Shown here piece by piece: positions 55,896-64,000 of a DNA stretch of 64,000 bases (position 1 is the stretch's first letter; every line of letters begins with the position of its first letter). A model generated the notes under the pieces. The model made no database searches and had not been told where the DNA came from. It worked only from the letters and a program-made list of their open reading frames with translations. Position numbers and translations under genes: made by a program. Source of the DNA: Exiguobacterium sp. s122 (GTDB lineage: Bacteria; Bacillota; Bacilli; Exiguobacteriales; Exiguobacteriaceae); assembly GCF_018618475.1 (NCBI RefSeq), contig NZ_JACSMD010000001.1, positions 1,736,001-1,800,000 on the forward strand, given 5' to 3'.

Positions 55896-58085
55896 TCACG
55901 TCATCATGACTCGGCTGACCGAGTACACGTCCGAAATCTGCTTGATTCGGTCGACGACTTTTTGCAAATGGTTCACATTCGGAATCGAGATCGTCATCGA
56001 GATACGGGCCTGTTTATTCGTGTCCCCGCGTCCGCTTACGGCTACGATATTCGTGTTCGTCGCCGAGACGGCTTGAAGCACGTCGTTCAAGAGGCCAGAA
56101 CGGTCGTATCCCGTAATTTCGATATCGACGTTGTAGTTCTTCTCTTTCGCTTGTCCCGCTTCCCACTCGACGGTGAGAAGACGTTCCGGGTGTTGTTCGT
56201 TGACGATGTTCAAGCAGTCTTTCCGGTGAATCGAGACGCCGCGTCCACGCGTGATGTACCCGACAATCTCGTCGCCCGGCACCGGGTTACAGCACCGGCT
56301 CATTCGGATGAGCATGTTGTCGATCCCTTTGACGGTCACACCTGCCTCGGCCGTCTTCTTCTTCGGCGTCTGGCTCACTTTTAATTCATTGATCGCATCA
56401 GACAGTTCAAGTTTCGGCTCTTTCCGTTGTTTCTCCGTCAACTTGTGAGCGACTTGGGCCGCGGTAATACCGTGATAGCCGACAGCCGCATACATCTCTT
56501 CCTCGTTCCCGAAGTTGAACTTCTCGACGACGACGGCGAGCGCCTGGTCGTCGATGACTTCTTTCGGTTCGAACCCGAGTTTTTTAATCTCGACCTCGAC
56601 GAGTTCCTTCCCTTTTTCGACGTTCTCTTCGCGCTGTTGGCGTTTGAACCATTGTCGAATTTTGTTCTTTGCTTGACTTGAGACAGCGAGTTTGAGCCAG
56701 TCTTTGCTCGGCCCGTAACTGTGTTTTGATGTGATGATCTCGATGATGTCACCCGTCTCAAGTTTATGGTCAAGCGGCACCATCCGTCCGTTCACTTTCG
56801 CCCCGGTCATCCGGTGACCGATCTCCGTGTGAATCCGATACGCGTAGTCGATTGGGACGGAGCCTTTCGGCAACTCAAAGACATCGCCTTTTGGAGTAAA
56901 GACGTAGAGCATGTCGCTAAAGAAGTCGACTTTGAGCGATTCCATGAACTCTTCGGCGTCCGTCGTATCTTTTTGTAGCTCGAGAATCTCGCGAAGATGG
57001 GCAATCTTTTCATCAAATCCGTTCGTCGCGACATTCTTTCCTTCTTTGTATGCCCAGTGCGCGGCAATCCCGAACTCGGCGATGAAGTGCATGTCTTTTG
57101 TCCGAATCTGCACTTCGAGCGGTTCACCTTTCGGTCCGATTACCGTCGTGTGAAGCGATTGATACATGTTTGGCTTCGGCATGGCGATGTAGTCTTTGAA
57201 GCGACCTGGCATCGGTTTGTATTGCGTATGGATGATCCCGAGGACAGCGTAGCAGTCGCGAATCGAATCGACGATAATCCGCACGGCCATCAAGTCGTAA
57301 ATCTCGTTGAATTCTTTCTTATGCTTCACCATCTTGTTGTAGATGGAATAGATGTGTTTAGGCCGACCGTTCACGTCCGCCTCGATGCTCACTTCTTCGA
57401 GGACGGCGTTCACTTCCGTGATGACCGACGTGACGAGCGCTTCCCGCTCAGTCCGTTTCTGCTTCATCATCGAGACGATCTTGTAGTACTGCTGCGGGTT
57501 GATATATCGTAACGAAATATCTTCGAGCTCCCACTTGATCGTCGAGATCCCCATTCGGTGTGCGAGCGGGGCAAAGATTTCAAGCGTCTCTTCGGCTTTT
57601 TGGACTTGTTTCTCTTTCGGCATATGCTGAAGCGTCCGCATGTTGTGTAGCCGGTCGGCGAGCTTGATCAAAATGACGCGCACGTCTTCTGCCATCGCGA
57701 TAATCATTTTACGATGGTTTTCGGCGAGCTCTTCTTTCTTCGACTTATACTTGATCTTCCCAAGCTTTGTGACACCGTCGACGAGCATCGCCACGTCCGC
57801 ACCAAACTCATCCGCCAGCTCCTTAAGCGTCACGTCCGTGTCTTCAACGACATCGTGCAAAAGTGCCCCGATAATCGTCGTCGCGTCGAGTCCGATATCG
57901 ACGAGAATCCCGGCCACTTGGACCGGGTGGAGGATGTAAGGTTCGCCGGAACGTCTGAACTGACCGGTATGATGCAGTTTTGCGTATTCGTAAGCGCGCT
58001 TCACTTCGGCAATGTCGTCTTCAACCATATACTCCCCGAGCGCGTCGAGAAGGTCCTCAATACTTACGATTTGTTTTTTGGTCAT
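55896..58085 (-). CDS. relA: Bifunctional (p)ppGpp synthetase/hydrolase Rel
   Basis: Stringent-response enzyme of 729 residues with the long-RSH layout: HD hydrolase (about 25-150, HDVVEDTDV), synthetase (about 235-345), TGS (about 385-450, [24 protein letters not shown]), a helical/zinc-finger region with [25 protein letters not shown] near 570-595, and a C-terminal ACT domain. The ATG at 58085 has AGGGTG 9 bases upstream; the frame reads 20 codons further back. It has its own promoter between apt and itself. Confidence 0.96.
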   Translation of the reverse strand: MTKKQIVSIEDLLDALGEYMVEDDIAEVKRAYEYAKLHHTGQFRRSGEPYILHPVQVAGILVDIGLDATTIIGALLHDVVEDTDVTLKELADEFGADVAMLVDGVTKLGKIKYKSKKEELAENHRKMIIAMAEDVRVILIKLADRLHNMRTLQHMPKEKQVQKAEETLEIFAPLAHRMGISTIKWELEDISLRYINPQQYYKIVSMMKQKRTEREALVTSVITEVNAVLEEVSIEADVNGRPKHIYSIYNKMVKHKKEFNEIYDLMAVRIIVDSIRDCYAVLGIIHTQYKPMPGRFKDYIAMPKPNMYQSLHTTVIGPKGEPLEVQIRTKDMHFIAEFGIAAHWAYKEGKNVATNGFDEKIAHLREILELQKDTTDAEEFMESLKVDFFSDMLYVFTPKGDVFELPKGSVPIDYAYRIHTEIGHRMTGAKVNGRMVPLDHKLETGDIIEIITSKHSYGPSKDWLKLAVSSQAKNKIRQWFKRQQREENVEKGKELVEVEIKKLGFEPKEVIDDQALAVVVEKFNFGNEEEMYAAVGYHGITAAQVAHKLTEKQRKEPKLELSDAINELKVSQTPKKKTAEAGVTVKGIDNMLIRMSRCCNPVPGDEIVGYITRGRGVSIHRKDCLNIVNEQHPERLLTVEWEAGQAKEKNYNVDIEITGYDRSGLLNDVLQAVSATNTNIVAVSGRGDTNKQARISMTISIPNVNHLQKVVDRIKQISDVYSVSRVMMT

Positions 58086-58183
58086 AACATTCGACACCCT
58101 TTTTTCTTTACCGCCCCAATCGTCTCGGATTCGACGCAGCATCATAGTAGTGAACGTACATGTACATTCTAATTTTACTTACT

Positions 58184-58213
58184 ATTATCAAAAAAATCTG
58201 ACGACCTGTCAAA
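58184..58213 (-). promoter_or_regulatory. Predicted sigma-A promoter of relA-dtd
   Basis: TTGACA at 58213-58208, an 18-base spacer and GATAAT at 58189-58184 on the minus strand. An inverted repeat CGGGT/ACCCG (58219-58234) lies just upstream and a GTACATGTAC palindrome in the leader. Confidence 0.7.
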
Positions 58214-58244
58214 GGTTGCGGGTTATTTTACCCGAAAACTATTC

Positions 58245-58270
58245 AAAAAAGGGAAGCCGTCGCTTCCCCT
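58245..58270 (-). terminator. Terminator of apt
   Basis: GGGGAAGC/GCTTCCC stem with a 4-base loop and TTTTTTG on the minus strand. Confidence 0.8.
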
Positions 58271-58274
58271 TCAA

Positions 58275-58793
58275 TCATTCTTCGTAACGGATGAGCGAGA
58301 AGATATCGTAACCTTCGAGACGCTCACGTCCGCCGAGGCCGTCAAGCTCAATCAAGAACCCGATTCCTGCGACGACACCGCCGAGTTGTTCAATCATTTT
58401 AATCGTCGCTTCAATCGTGCCACCTGTCGCGAGCAAGTCATCCAAAATGACGACTTGTTGACCCGGTTTGATTGAATCTTTGTGCATCGTCAAGATGTCT
58501 GTGCCGTACTCGAGACCGTATGCGACGCGCACCGTCTCACGTGGTAACTTGCCTTCTTTACGAACCGGCACGAAGCCGATTTCGAGAGCGTATGCAGCTG
58601 GGCAACCGACGACGAAGCCGCGCGCTTCAGGACCGGCGATAAGTTCTGCGCCGCGCTCTTGTGCATAGGCGACGAGCTCGTCGACCGCTTTCTTGTACGC
58701 AACACCGTCTTGCATCAATGACGTGATGTCTTTAAAGCTGATCCCTTCTTTCGGGTAATCTGCTACTTCTTTAATATGTTGTTTGAAATCCAT
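58275..58793 (-). CDS. apt: Adenine phosphoribosyltransferase
   Basis: Salvages adenine to AMP using PRPP. The 172-residue protein has the PRPP-binding motif [13 protein letters not shown] at 114-126 and the start [24 protein letters not shown] typical of the family. The gene starts one base after the recJ stop, so the two are one transcript (B. subtilis recJ-apt order). Confidence 0.97.
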   Translation of the reverse strand: MDFKQHIKEVADYPKEGISFKDITSLMQDGVAYKKAVDELVAYAQERGAELIAGPEARGFVVGCPAAYALEIGFVPVRKEGKLPRETVRVAYGLEYGTDILTMHKDSIKPGQQVVILDDLLATGGTIEATIKMIEQLGGVVAGIGFLIELDGLGGRERLEGYDIFSLIRYEE

Positions 58794-58794
58794 T

Positions 58795-61089
58795 TTATGA
58801 GTAAGCCTCCTGCATCTTGTTCGATCGCAACGTTTGTAACCGCTCTTTCAGTTCCGCCAACGACGCGTAGATGTAACGCTCCTCGAGTTGTTGTTTCCCG
58901 ACTCGACGTTTATAGCATGGCGCTTCCGTTAAATCACGCTTTGGCGCTTCCGGATTTACTCCAGGCAGTCCGTCTTCCATTGTAACAAGAAATTCGAGTT
59001 CAGAGAATACTTGATGCATAAATTGAATCGTATTTTTTGACCATTTTCGCTCGATTGAGAGGCGAATCAAGTTTTCACGTAAGTTTTTCCGTTCGCACGT
59101 CGCCATGTGGACGTAATATGTTCGGAAATCCTCCCGTGTCGGTAACTTCTCAAATAGCGAGTCGCTTTGACCGAACGCACAGTAGATCCGTTCGACTCCT
59201 TCATGAAGCCGGTCGGCGAGTTCGGATTCGTCGTCCGGCAAGTCGAGAAGGACGACGAACCGGTTAAGCGGCTCGTCACGCTCGTGGAGCGGAAACGGCT
59301 TGGACGTCCCTTGGAAAGATAGGAACGACGTCGCATCTTTCGGCAACTCATCTAGTTCTTGGAGCGACTTTTTCTTACCGCGATAGTCGAATACTTGGAA
59401 GTCGTCGACGCGCATGTCTTGAATCATCAGTTGTGGCTTGCGCATCCCGTTCCATTCATTCACTTGAAGGCTGCCCATGAGCGAGACGTGGGCCATCTTC
59501 GAAATTTCCGAAACGACGTGGCCGAAGCCGAACCCGATGCCGTCGAGTTCACGCTTATCGCCGGCGAGTTGCACTTTCAAATGCGAATTGTCACGTCCGA
59601 TTTGGCGGATATCACGGAGTTTCGCGTCCGCGACGACGACGCGGGGCGATGGGTTGCCCATCCCGAACGGGGCGAGTTTGTTGATTTCGGCGATCAAATC
59701 GAGCGTCACATCGTTCACGTCGAGTTTCAAGTCGACGTTGACTCGTGCGACGAACGTCTCGTCCGGAATCGATTCGGCCTGTTCGTTCAAGCGTTTCCGA
59801 AGCTCGGCGACGTTTTCAGACAAGAGCGTCATCCCGGCTGCGGCCGGATGTCCACCAAAGTGCGGGAGGATGTCTTCGTTTTTCGACAGCTCCTTGAACA
59901 AATCGAAGCCATCAATCGAACGGCCAGACCCCTTCGCTTTCCCTGTCTCCGGGTCGTGACAGAGCAAAATGACCGGACGGTAATACGCCTCAACGAGACG
60001 CGACGCGACGATTCCAACGACACCAGGGTTCCAACGTTCGCTCGCGACGACGAGGACGCGGTCGTTCGTCATCGAGGCCTCGACGAGCTCGGTCGCCTCT
60101 TTGGCAATCGTCTTGACGATGTCTTGCCGCTCTTTGTTCTGTTTATCGAGTTGCTTCGCGAGAACGAGCGCTTCCTCTTCTGTCTCGGCGAGGAGCATTT
60201 GAAGCGCAGGCATCGCCGAATCGAGACGTCCGGCCGCATTAATGCGTGGGCCGAAGGCGAAGCCGACCGATTCCTCATTGAGTGGAGCATCCGTCAACGC
60301 ACACACTTCGCGTAGCGCGAGGATTCCAGGCCGCGTCGACTCGTCGAGCGCCTTCAATCCAAGCTTCGCTAAAAGACGGTTCTCACCGTCGAGCGGGACG
60401 AGGTCAGCGATTGTCCCGAGGACAGCCAAATCGAGCAACTCTTCCGGCATCCGGCCGAGCACTGCATGTGCGACTTTCAAGGCGACACCGGCACCGGCCA
60501 ACTTATCGTATGGATAGGTGGCGTCGATGTGCGGATGGATGATGGCGAACGCGTCCGGAAGCGTCTCTTTTGGCTCGTGGTGGTCGGTAAGAATCAAGTC
60601 GACCCCGAGTTCCTTCAAGAGCGCCGCTTCTTCAATTCCTGAGATGCCGCAGTCGACCGTGATGATGAGCGTGAACCCTTCGTTCGCGGCCCAACTGAAC
60701 GCCTCTTTGTTCGGCCCATATCCTTCGGTAAACCGGTTTGGGATATAACACTCGGCCATGACGCCAATTTCGGTCAAGGCGTGCCACATGACGGCCGAAG
60801 CGCTGACGCCATCGACATCATAGTCCCCGTAAATCAGCACCATTTCGCCGTCGTCCGCGGCCCGTTTGACGCGCTCGACGACTTTCGTCATCTGTTCAAA
60901 TAAGTATGGATCGTGAAACGTGAGCTCGTCTTCGACGTGAAGAAACGTGCGCGCCGCCTCGACATGATCGTGCCCACGCTCGACGAGCAACGTCGCGAGT
61001 TGAGCGGATATATTTAATTCGGTTTGGATTCGTTCGACAGCGGTCGCATCCGTCTCCGGATACACCCACCTTTTTTTTGCATGATACAT
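58795..61089 (-). CDS. recJ: Single-stranded-DNA exonuclease RecJ
   Basis: 5'-3' exonuclease of 764 residues in the DHH family. GDYDVDG at 88-94 and TDHHEP near 168-173 form the manganese site; DHHA1 and OB domains follow, and the Firmicutes-type C-terminal extension from about 570 is present. The ATG at 61089 has GGAG 8 bases upstream; a TTG six codons earlier is unlikely. It has an extended -10 promoter and is followed by apt. Confidence 0.95.
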   Translation of the reverse strand: MYHAKKRWVYPETDATAVERIQTELNISAQLATLLVERGHDHVEAARTFLHVEDELTFHDPYLFEQMTKVVERVKRAADDGEMVLIYGDYDVDGVSASAVMWHALTEIGVMAECYIPNRFTEGYGPNKEAFSWAANEGFTLIITVDCGISGIEEAALLKELGVDLILTDHHEPKETLPDAFAIIHPHIDATYPYDKLAGAGVALKVAHAVLGRMPEELLDLAVLGTIADLVPLDGENRLLAKLGLKALDESTRPGILALREVCALTDAPLNEESVGFAFGPRINAAGRLDSAMPALQMLLAETEEEALVLAKQLDKQNKERQDIVKTIAKEATELVEASMTNDRVLVVASERWNPGVVGIVASRLVEAYYRPVILLCHDPETGKAKGSGRSIDGFDLFKELSKNEDILPHFGGHPAAAGMTLLSENVAELRKRLNEQAESIPDETFVARVNVDLKLDVNDVTLDLIAEINKLAPFGMGNPSPRVVVADAKLRDIRQIGRDNSHLKVQLAGDKRELDGIGFGFGHVVSEISKMAHVSLMGSLQVNEWNGMRKPQLMIQDMRVDDFQVFDYRGKKKSLQELDELPKDATSFLSFQGTSKPFPLHERDEPLNRFVVLLDLPDDESELADRLHEGVERIYCAFGQSDSLFEKLPTREDFRTYYVHMATCERKNLRENLIRLSIERKWSKNTIQFMHQVFSELEFLVTMEDGLPGVNPEAPKRDLTEAPCYKRRVGKQQLEERYIYASLAELKERLQTLRSNKMQEAYS

Positions 61090-61113
61090 GTCCTTCACTC
61101 CAATCAACTGTTG

Positions 61114-61122
61114 ATTATATCA
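61114..61122 (-). promoter_or_regulatory. Extended -10 promoter of recJ-apt
   Basis: TGATATAAT on the minus strand (TATAAT at 61119-61114). No good -35 box at the usual distance. Confidence 0.55.
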
Positions 61123-61154
61123 GAAGGAACGATCGATGTGCCGTCTTGACATTT

Positions 61155-61185
61155 GAAAAGGTCCCCCGACTGAAGTCGGGAGACC
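61155..61185 (-). terminator. Terminator of secDF genes
   Basis: GGTCTCCCGAC/GTCGGGGGACC stem with one G-U pair and a 4-base loop, then TTTTC on the minus strand. Confidence 0.75.
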
Positions 61186-61191
61186 GTTGGA

Positions 61192-62118
61192 TTACGCCTC
61201 TGGTGCGGGCTCTGCTTTCTTTTTGTTGAGCGTCATTTTTTTCAATAAGAGCCAGAGGTATGAGGCGATGAAAATCGACGAGTACATACCCATGAACAGA
61301 CCGACGAGAAGCGCGACCGAGAAGCCGCGAATCGATTCGGCGCCGAACACGTACAACGCGAACGCTGTCAGGATGACAGTGATGACCGTGTTGACCGAAC
61401 GGACGATTGTCTCTTGAATCGATTGGTTGATGATGGAACGATACACGTCCATCGATTTGATTTTTCGTTCTTTCTCATACGCTTGAATGTTCTCACGGAC
61501 ACGGTCGAACGTGACAATCGTATCGTTGACCGAGTAACCGATAATCGTCAAAATCGCGGCGACAAAGTACAAGTTGACCTCGATGCCGAAGATGGAGAAC
61601 GCGACAATCATAAAGAACGCATCATGTAGCATCGCAATCACCGTTGCGAGTGCGTACGAGAACTCGAATCGGAACGTGATATACAGAATGATCCCGAGCG
61701 ACGCGAGCGCGACCGCATAGAGGGCATTTCGCGCGATGTCTCGGCCGACTTCGGCAGACACGGTACTAATGTTTGGGTCGCTGCCAAACGTCTCCGTGAA
61801 GACGTCTTTGACAGAAGCGACGTCTTGTTGTCCGAGCTGGCCGACGAACGTCACGTTTGCGAGCGTGCCGCCTTCCGCATATTGGACCGACGAAATTGTT
61901 TCGTCGACGCCTGCCTCGCGGAACGCTGCTTCGAGTTCTTCTTGTGACACTTGTGTCTCGGATTGAACTTCGACCCGTGTCCCAGACGCAAAGTCAATCC
62001 CGAGGTTGAGGCCGCGGAACAACAAGATACCGAGACCGATGATGACGATGGCGCACGAGACGAGGAACATCGTACGCATATGTTTCACATAGTTCCATTC
62101 AGTGAGCTTAAAGTTCAC
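61192..62118 (-). CDS. secF: Protein translocase subunit SecF
   Basis: Membrane protein of 308 residues that, with SecD, uses the proton gradient to assist export through SecYEG. Begins NFKLTEWNYVKHMRTMFLVS; LGIDFASGTRVE near 30, five further helices and IGYSVNDTIVTFDRVREN near 188 are typical. A GTG at 62118 is preferred because AAGGAG lies 10 bases upstream; the GTG at 62127 lies almost in that site. It overlaps secD by 11 bases. In B. subtilis the two are fused; here they are separate. Confidence 0.92.
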   Translation of the reverse strand: MNFKLTEWNYVKHMRTMFLVSCAIVIIGLGILLFRGLNLGIDFASGTRVEVQSETQVSQEELEAAFREAGVDETISSVQYAEGGTLANVTFVGQLGQQDVASVKDVFTETFGSDPNISTVSAEVGRDIARNALYAVALASLGIILYITFRFEFSYALATVIAMLHDAFFMIVAFSIFGIEVNLYFVAAILTIIGYSVNDTIVTFDRVRENIQAYEKERKIKSMDVYRSIINQSIQETIVRSVNTVITVILTAFALYVFGAESIRGFSVALLVGLFMGMYSSIFIASYLWLLLKKMTLNKKKAEPAPEA

Positions 62119-63409
62119 GGATTTCACTCTCCTTCACACCAAACCATCCTTTGCGTTTGTCGAACAGACGACTGGAAACGAGGAGGTGCATCAAATAACG
62201 TGAGATGAAGACGTTCGAGATGAACGTCATCGCGATTGAGATCATGAGCATAATCGCAAAGCCTTTGACCGAACTCGTCCCAAAGTAGAACAAGACCGCT
62301 GCCGAGATGAGCGTCGTCAAGTTGGCATCGATGATCGTGCTGAGCGAGCGGCGGTTACCGGCACGGAACGCCGACAAGACCGATTTTCCAGAACGGAGTT
62401 CATCTTTAATCCGTTCTGCCGTGATGATGTTCGCATCGACTGCCATCCCGACACCGAGGACGAGAGCCGCGATTCCTGGCAGAGTCAAGACGGCGTTGAT
62501 TCCGTTAAAGAACAACATAATCAAGTTAATGTAGAGCACGAGCGTGATAATTGAGACGAGGCCCGGCAAACGATAGAAGAACAACATGAACAAGAAGACC
62601 GCGGCAATCCCGATTAATGATGCGAAGACCGTCTTGTCGAGCGCGTCTTGACCGAACTGGGCCGATACCGACGTCGAGTAAATCTCTTCAAGTTTGACCG
62701 GAAGCGCACCCGCGTTCAAAATGTCAGCAAGGCGTTGGCCGCTCTCGGCGTCAATGCCGCCACCTGAGATGATGGCTTTATCCGAAAGAATCGGAGATGT
62801 GACGGATGCGTCCGACACGATCTTCGAGTTCTCTTTTTGAATCTCTTCTTCGTACGTGTCGCCTTCTTCATAGTCCAACCAGATGACGAGACGGTTTTCC
62901 GGCGGTTGACGCTGCGCGATTTGCGACGTCACTTCACCGAACTTGTCGGCCGACTGGAGCGTCAACTCGACGACCGGCTGGCCTTGCTGGTTATAGCTGA
63001 GGGCGGCGCCGCGCGGCGCGAGATCTTTCCCGTCGAGAAGGACGTTGTCATCGATGTCACGGAACGTGAGTTGCGCTGTTGATGACAATACTTCTCGCGC
63101 ATCGTTTTGGTTCGATACGCCCGCAAGCTGGACGCGGATTCGGTTACTGTCCTCGATGCGGATGTCTGGTTCCGATACCCCGAGAACGTTAACCCGGTTG
63201 TTGATGGCGCGAACGGTTGCATTCATCGCCGACTGGTCGATGACGTCCCCGTCTTCGAGCGGCTGTACTTCATACAGCACTTCGAATCCGCCTTTTAAGT
63301 CGAGACCGAGGTTCGTGTTCTTCACGACCCACGGCGTCGTAAAGACGGCAAGTAGGATCGTTGCAATCATGATGACCGCAAAGATCGCGATATTCCCTTT
63401 TTTGTACAT
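62108..63409 (-). CDS. secD: Protein translocase subunit SecD
   Basis: Protein of 433 residues with six membrane helices and a large extracytoplasmic domain between helices 1 and 2. The start MYKKGNIAIFAVIMIATILL is followed by LGLDLKGGFEVLYEV, the SecD D1 motif, and GIAALVLGVGMAVDANIITAERIKDELR near 312 is the conserved helix-4 motif. AAAGG lies upstream. First gene of the secD-secF pair. Confidence 0.94.
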   Translation of the reverse strand: MYKKGNIAIFAVIMIATILLAVFTTPWVVKNTNLGLDLKGGFEVLYEVQPLEDGDVIDQSAMNATVRAINNRVNVLGVSEPDIRIEDSNRIRVQLAGVSNQNDAREVLSSTAQLTFRDIDDNVLLDGKDLAPRGAALSYNQQGQPVVELTLQSADKFGEVTSQIAQRQPPENRLVIWLDYEEGDTYEEEIQKENSKIVSDASVTSPILSDKAIISGGGIDAESGQRLADILNAGALPVKLEEIYSTSVSAQFGQDALDKTVFASLIGIAAVFLFMLFFYRLPGLVSIITLVLYINLIMLFFNGINAVLTLPGIAALVLGVGMAVDANIITAERIKDELRSGKSVLSAFRAGNRRSLSTIIDANLTTLISAAVLFYFGTSSVKGFAIMLMISIAMTFISNVFISRYLMHLLVSSRLFDKRKGWFGVKESEIREL

Positions 63410-63559
63410 ACGACAATTTCCTTTCTACACCACAGGTTCTTTTGAAAATCTTCTCTCGTTAACATTACAAATATTCTAAACATTTATCAATCGTTTTCCT
63501 AAAATTGTAACACCAAAGCGACCATTTCCCATGTTTCAATTTGCGCAAGCGACTAAATG

Positions 63560-63588
63560 TTGCGCGAGGGCAAAACTTATTGTATGCT
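63560..63588 (+). promoter_or_regulatory. Predicted promoter of the ZIP transporter gene
   Basis: TTGCGC (63560-63565), a 17-base spacer and TATGCT (63583-63588). Inverted repeats GCGCAA/TTGCGC (63543-63565) and TTATC/GATAA (63593-63615) flank it and could be operator sites. Confidence 0.5.
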
Positions 63589-63634
63589 GAATTTATCGAA
63601 AACTAAAATTGATAATGTAAAGGAGTCCTTGAAC

Positions 63635-64000
63635 ATGGACAGTACGATTATTTACGCCTTTTTACTCACCTTATTCGCTGGACTCGCGACCGGCATCGGG
63701 AGTATGATCGCGTTCTTCGCCAAACGGACGAATACGGCCTTTTTATCCGTATCCCTCGGTTTCTCCGGCGGGGTCATGATTTACGTCTCGTTCGTCGAGA
63801 TTTTCCCGAAAGCGCTCGAAGAACTGATTGGTGCCCACGGGGAACAAGCTGGTACGATTTATACAGTGCTCGCCTTCTTCGGCGGCATGCTCCTCATTGG
63901 GCTGATTGACAAGTTCATTCCGTCTCCAGAAAACCCACATGAGGTCAAGTTCGTCGAAACGATGCAACACGACCCGTCCACACAGGAATTGGCTACGACA
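63635..64000 (+). CDS. ZIP-family metal transporter (ZupT-like), 3' end cut by the window
   Basis: The first 122 codons are visible and the frame stays open to the window edge. [42 protein letters not shown] covers helices 1 and 2 of ZIP proteins, which import zinc, iron or manganese, and helix 3 ([19 protein letters not shown]) follows. A charged loop [11 protein letters not shown] after helix 3 may bind metal. AAAGGAG lies 9 bases before the ATG. ZupT is the closest familiar name, but the metal is not determined. Confidence 0.85.
   Translation, partial: MDSTIIYAFLLTLFAGLATGIGSMIAFFAKRTNTAFLSVSLGFSGGVMIYVSFVEIFPKALEELIGAHGEQAGTIYTVLAFFGGMLLIGLIDKFIPSPENPHEVKFVETMQHDPSTQELATT

Noticed and set aside
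59359-60315. A 318-codon plus-strand open frame opposite recJ
   Set aside because: Lies wholly inside the conserved RecJ core in reverse; composition is that of a shadow frame and no family is recognised.

Overview
The window looks like chromosomal core sequence from a Gram-positive Bacillales bacterium of moderate GC, most likely Exiguobacterium or a close relative. The evidence is gene content and order. The left part (about 1-27,824) follows the Bacillus subtilis fabH-fabF / opp / spx-mecA-coiA-pepF-yjbH-yjbK-relQ-nadK-yjbO neighbourhood. The right part (about 27,900-63,409) follows the secDF-recJ-apt-relA-dtd-hisS-aspS ... tcdA-rarA-cymR-yrvO-mnmA-yrrB-recD2-alaS-yrzL-yrrK-yrzB-mltG-trmR-udk-greA neighbourhood. 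The genus call is an inference; no rRNA or other marker was available. I saw no prophage, transposase, CRISPR array, tRNA or rRNA.

Layout. 1-5,081: RodA-family cell-wall polymerase, then an rluD-nadK-relQ block on the minus strand, divergent from a CYTH protein and the Spx adaptor YjbH. 5,088-5,224: a minus-strand small RNA that I identify as RoxS/RsaE, with a Rex operator at its start. 5,304-9,709: pepF, coiA and cardiolipin synthase. 9,793-14,147: an SDR, a DUF2254 membrane protein, mecA, spx, a 45-codon basic ORF and an HD protein. 14,221-25,569: an oligopeptide ABC importer (oppBCDF), three solute-binding proteins, a DUF3899 protein and T-box-controlled trpS, with CodY-like boxes at three of the promoters. 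25,636-27,824: fabHF under a FapR operator. 27,900-35,458: mtnN, greA, udk, trmR, mltG, yrzB, ruvX, ireB and T-box-controlled alaS. 35,768-45,771: recD2, a repeat-containing membrane protein, a VOC protein, an unknown coupled gene pair, then yrrB-mnmA-yrvO-cymR divergent from rarA, and tcdA. 45,857-46,060: 6S RNA. 46,127-51,964: an accessory block (photolyase, YczE-like protein, ABC exporter, HesB-like protein, lipoprotein). 52,072-63,409: aspS-hisS under a T-box, dtd, relA, apt, recJ and separate secF and secD. 63,635 to the end: a ZIP metal transporter cut by the window edge.

Common themes. Proteolytic control of stress transcription is concentrated here: Spx, its ClpXP adaptor YjbH, and the ClpC adaptor MecA. 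Two (p)ppGpp synthetases (RelQ, RelA) are present. Peptide import is apparently under CodY. Three aminoacyl-tRNA synthetase units carry T-boxes: trpS (UGG specifier), alaS (GCU) and hisS-aspS (GACAC, in which Asp and His codons overlap). Sulfur transfer to tRNA (CymR, YrvO, MnmA) forms one operon. Intergenic regions are very compact: in three places a terminator hairpin overlaps the -35 box of the next promoter.

I did not find an obviously new defence or metabolic system. The most interesting items are the RoxS-like RNA with its Rex site, a YjbH lacking the usual CxxC, the CodY/promoter arrangement of the opp region, the overlapping His/Asp specifier, and a membrane protein ending in 12-residue tandem repeats.
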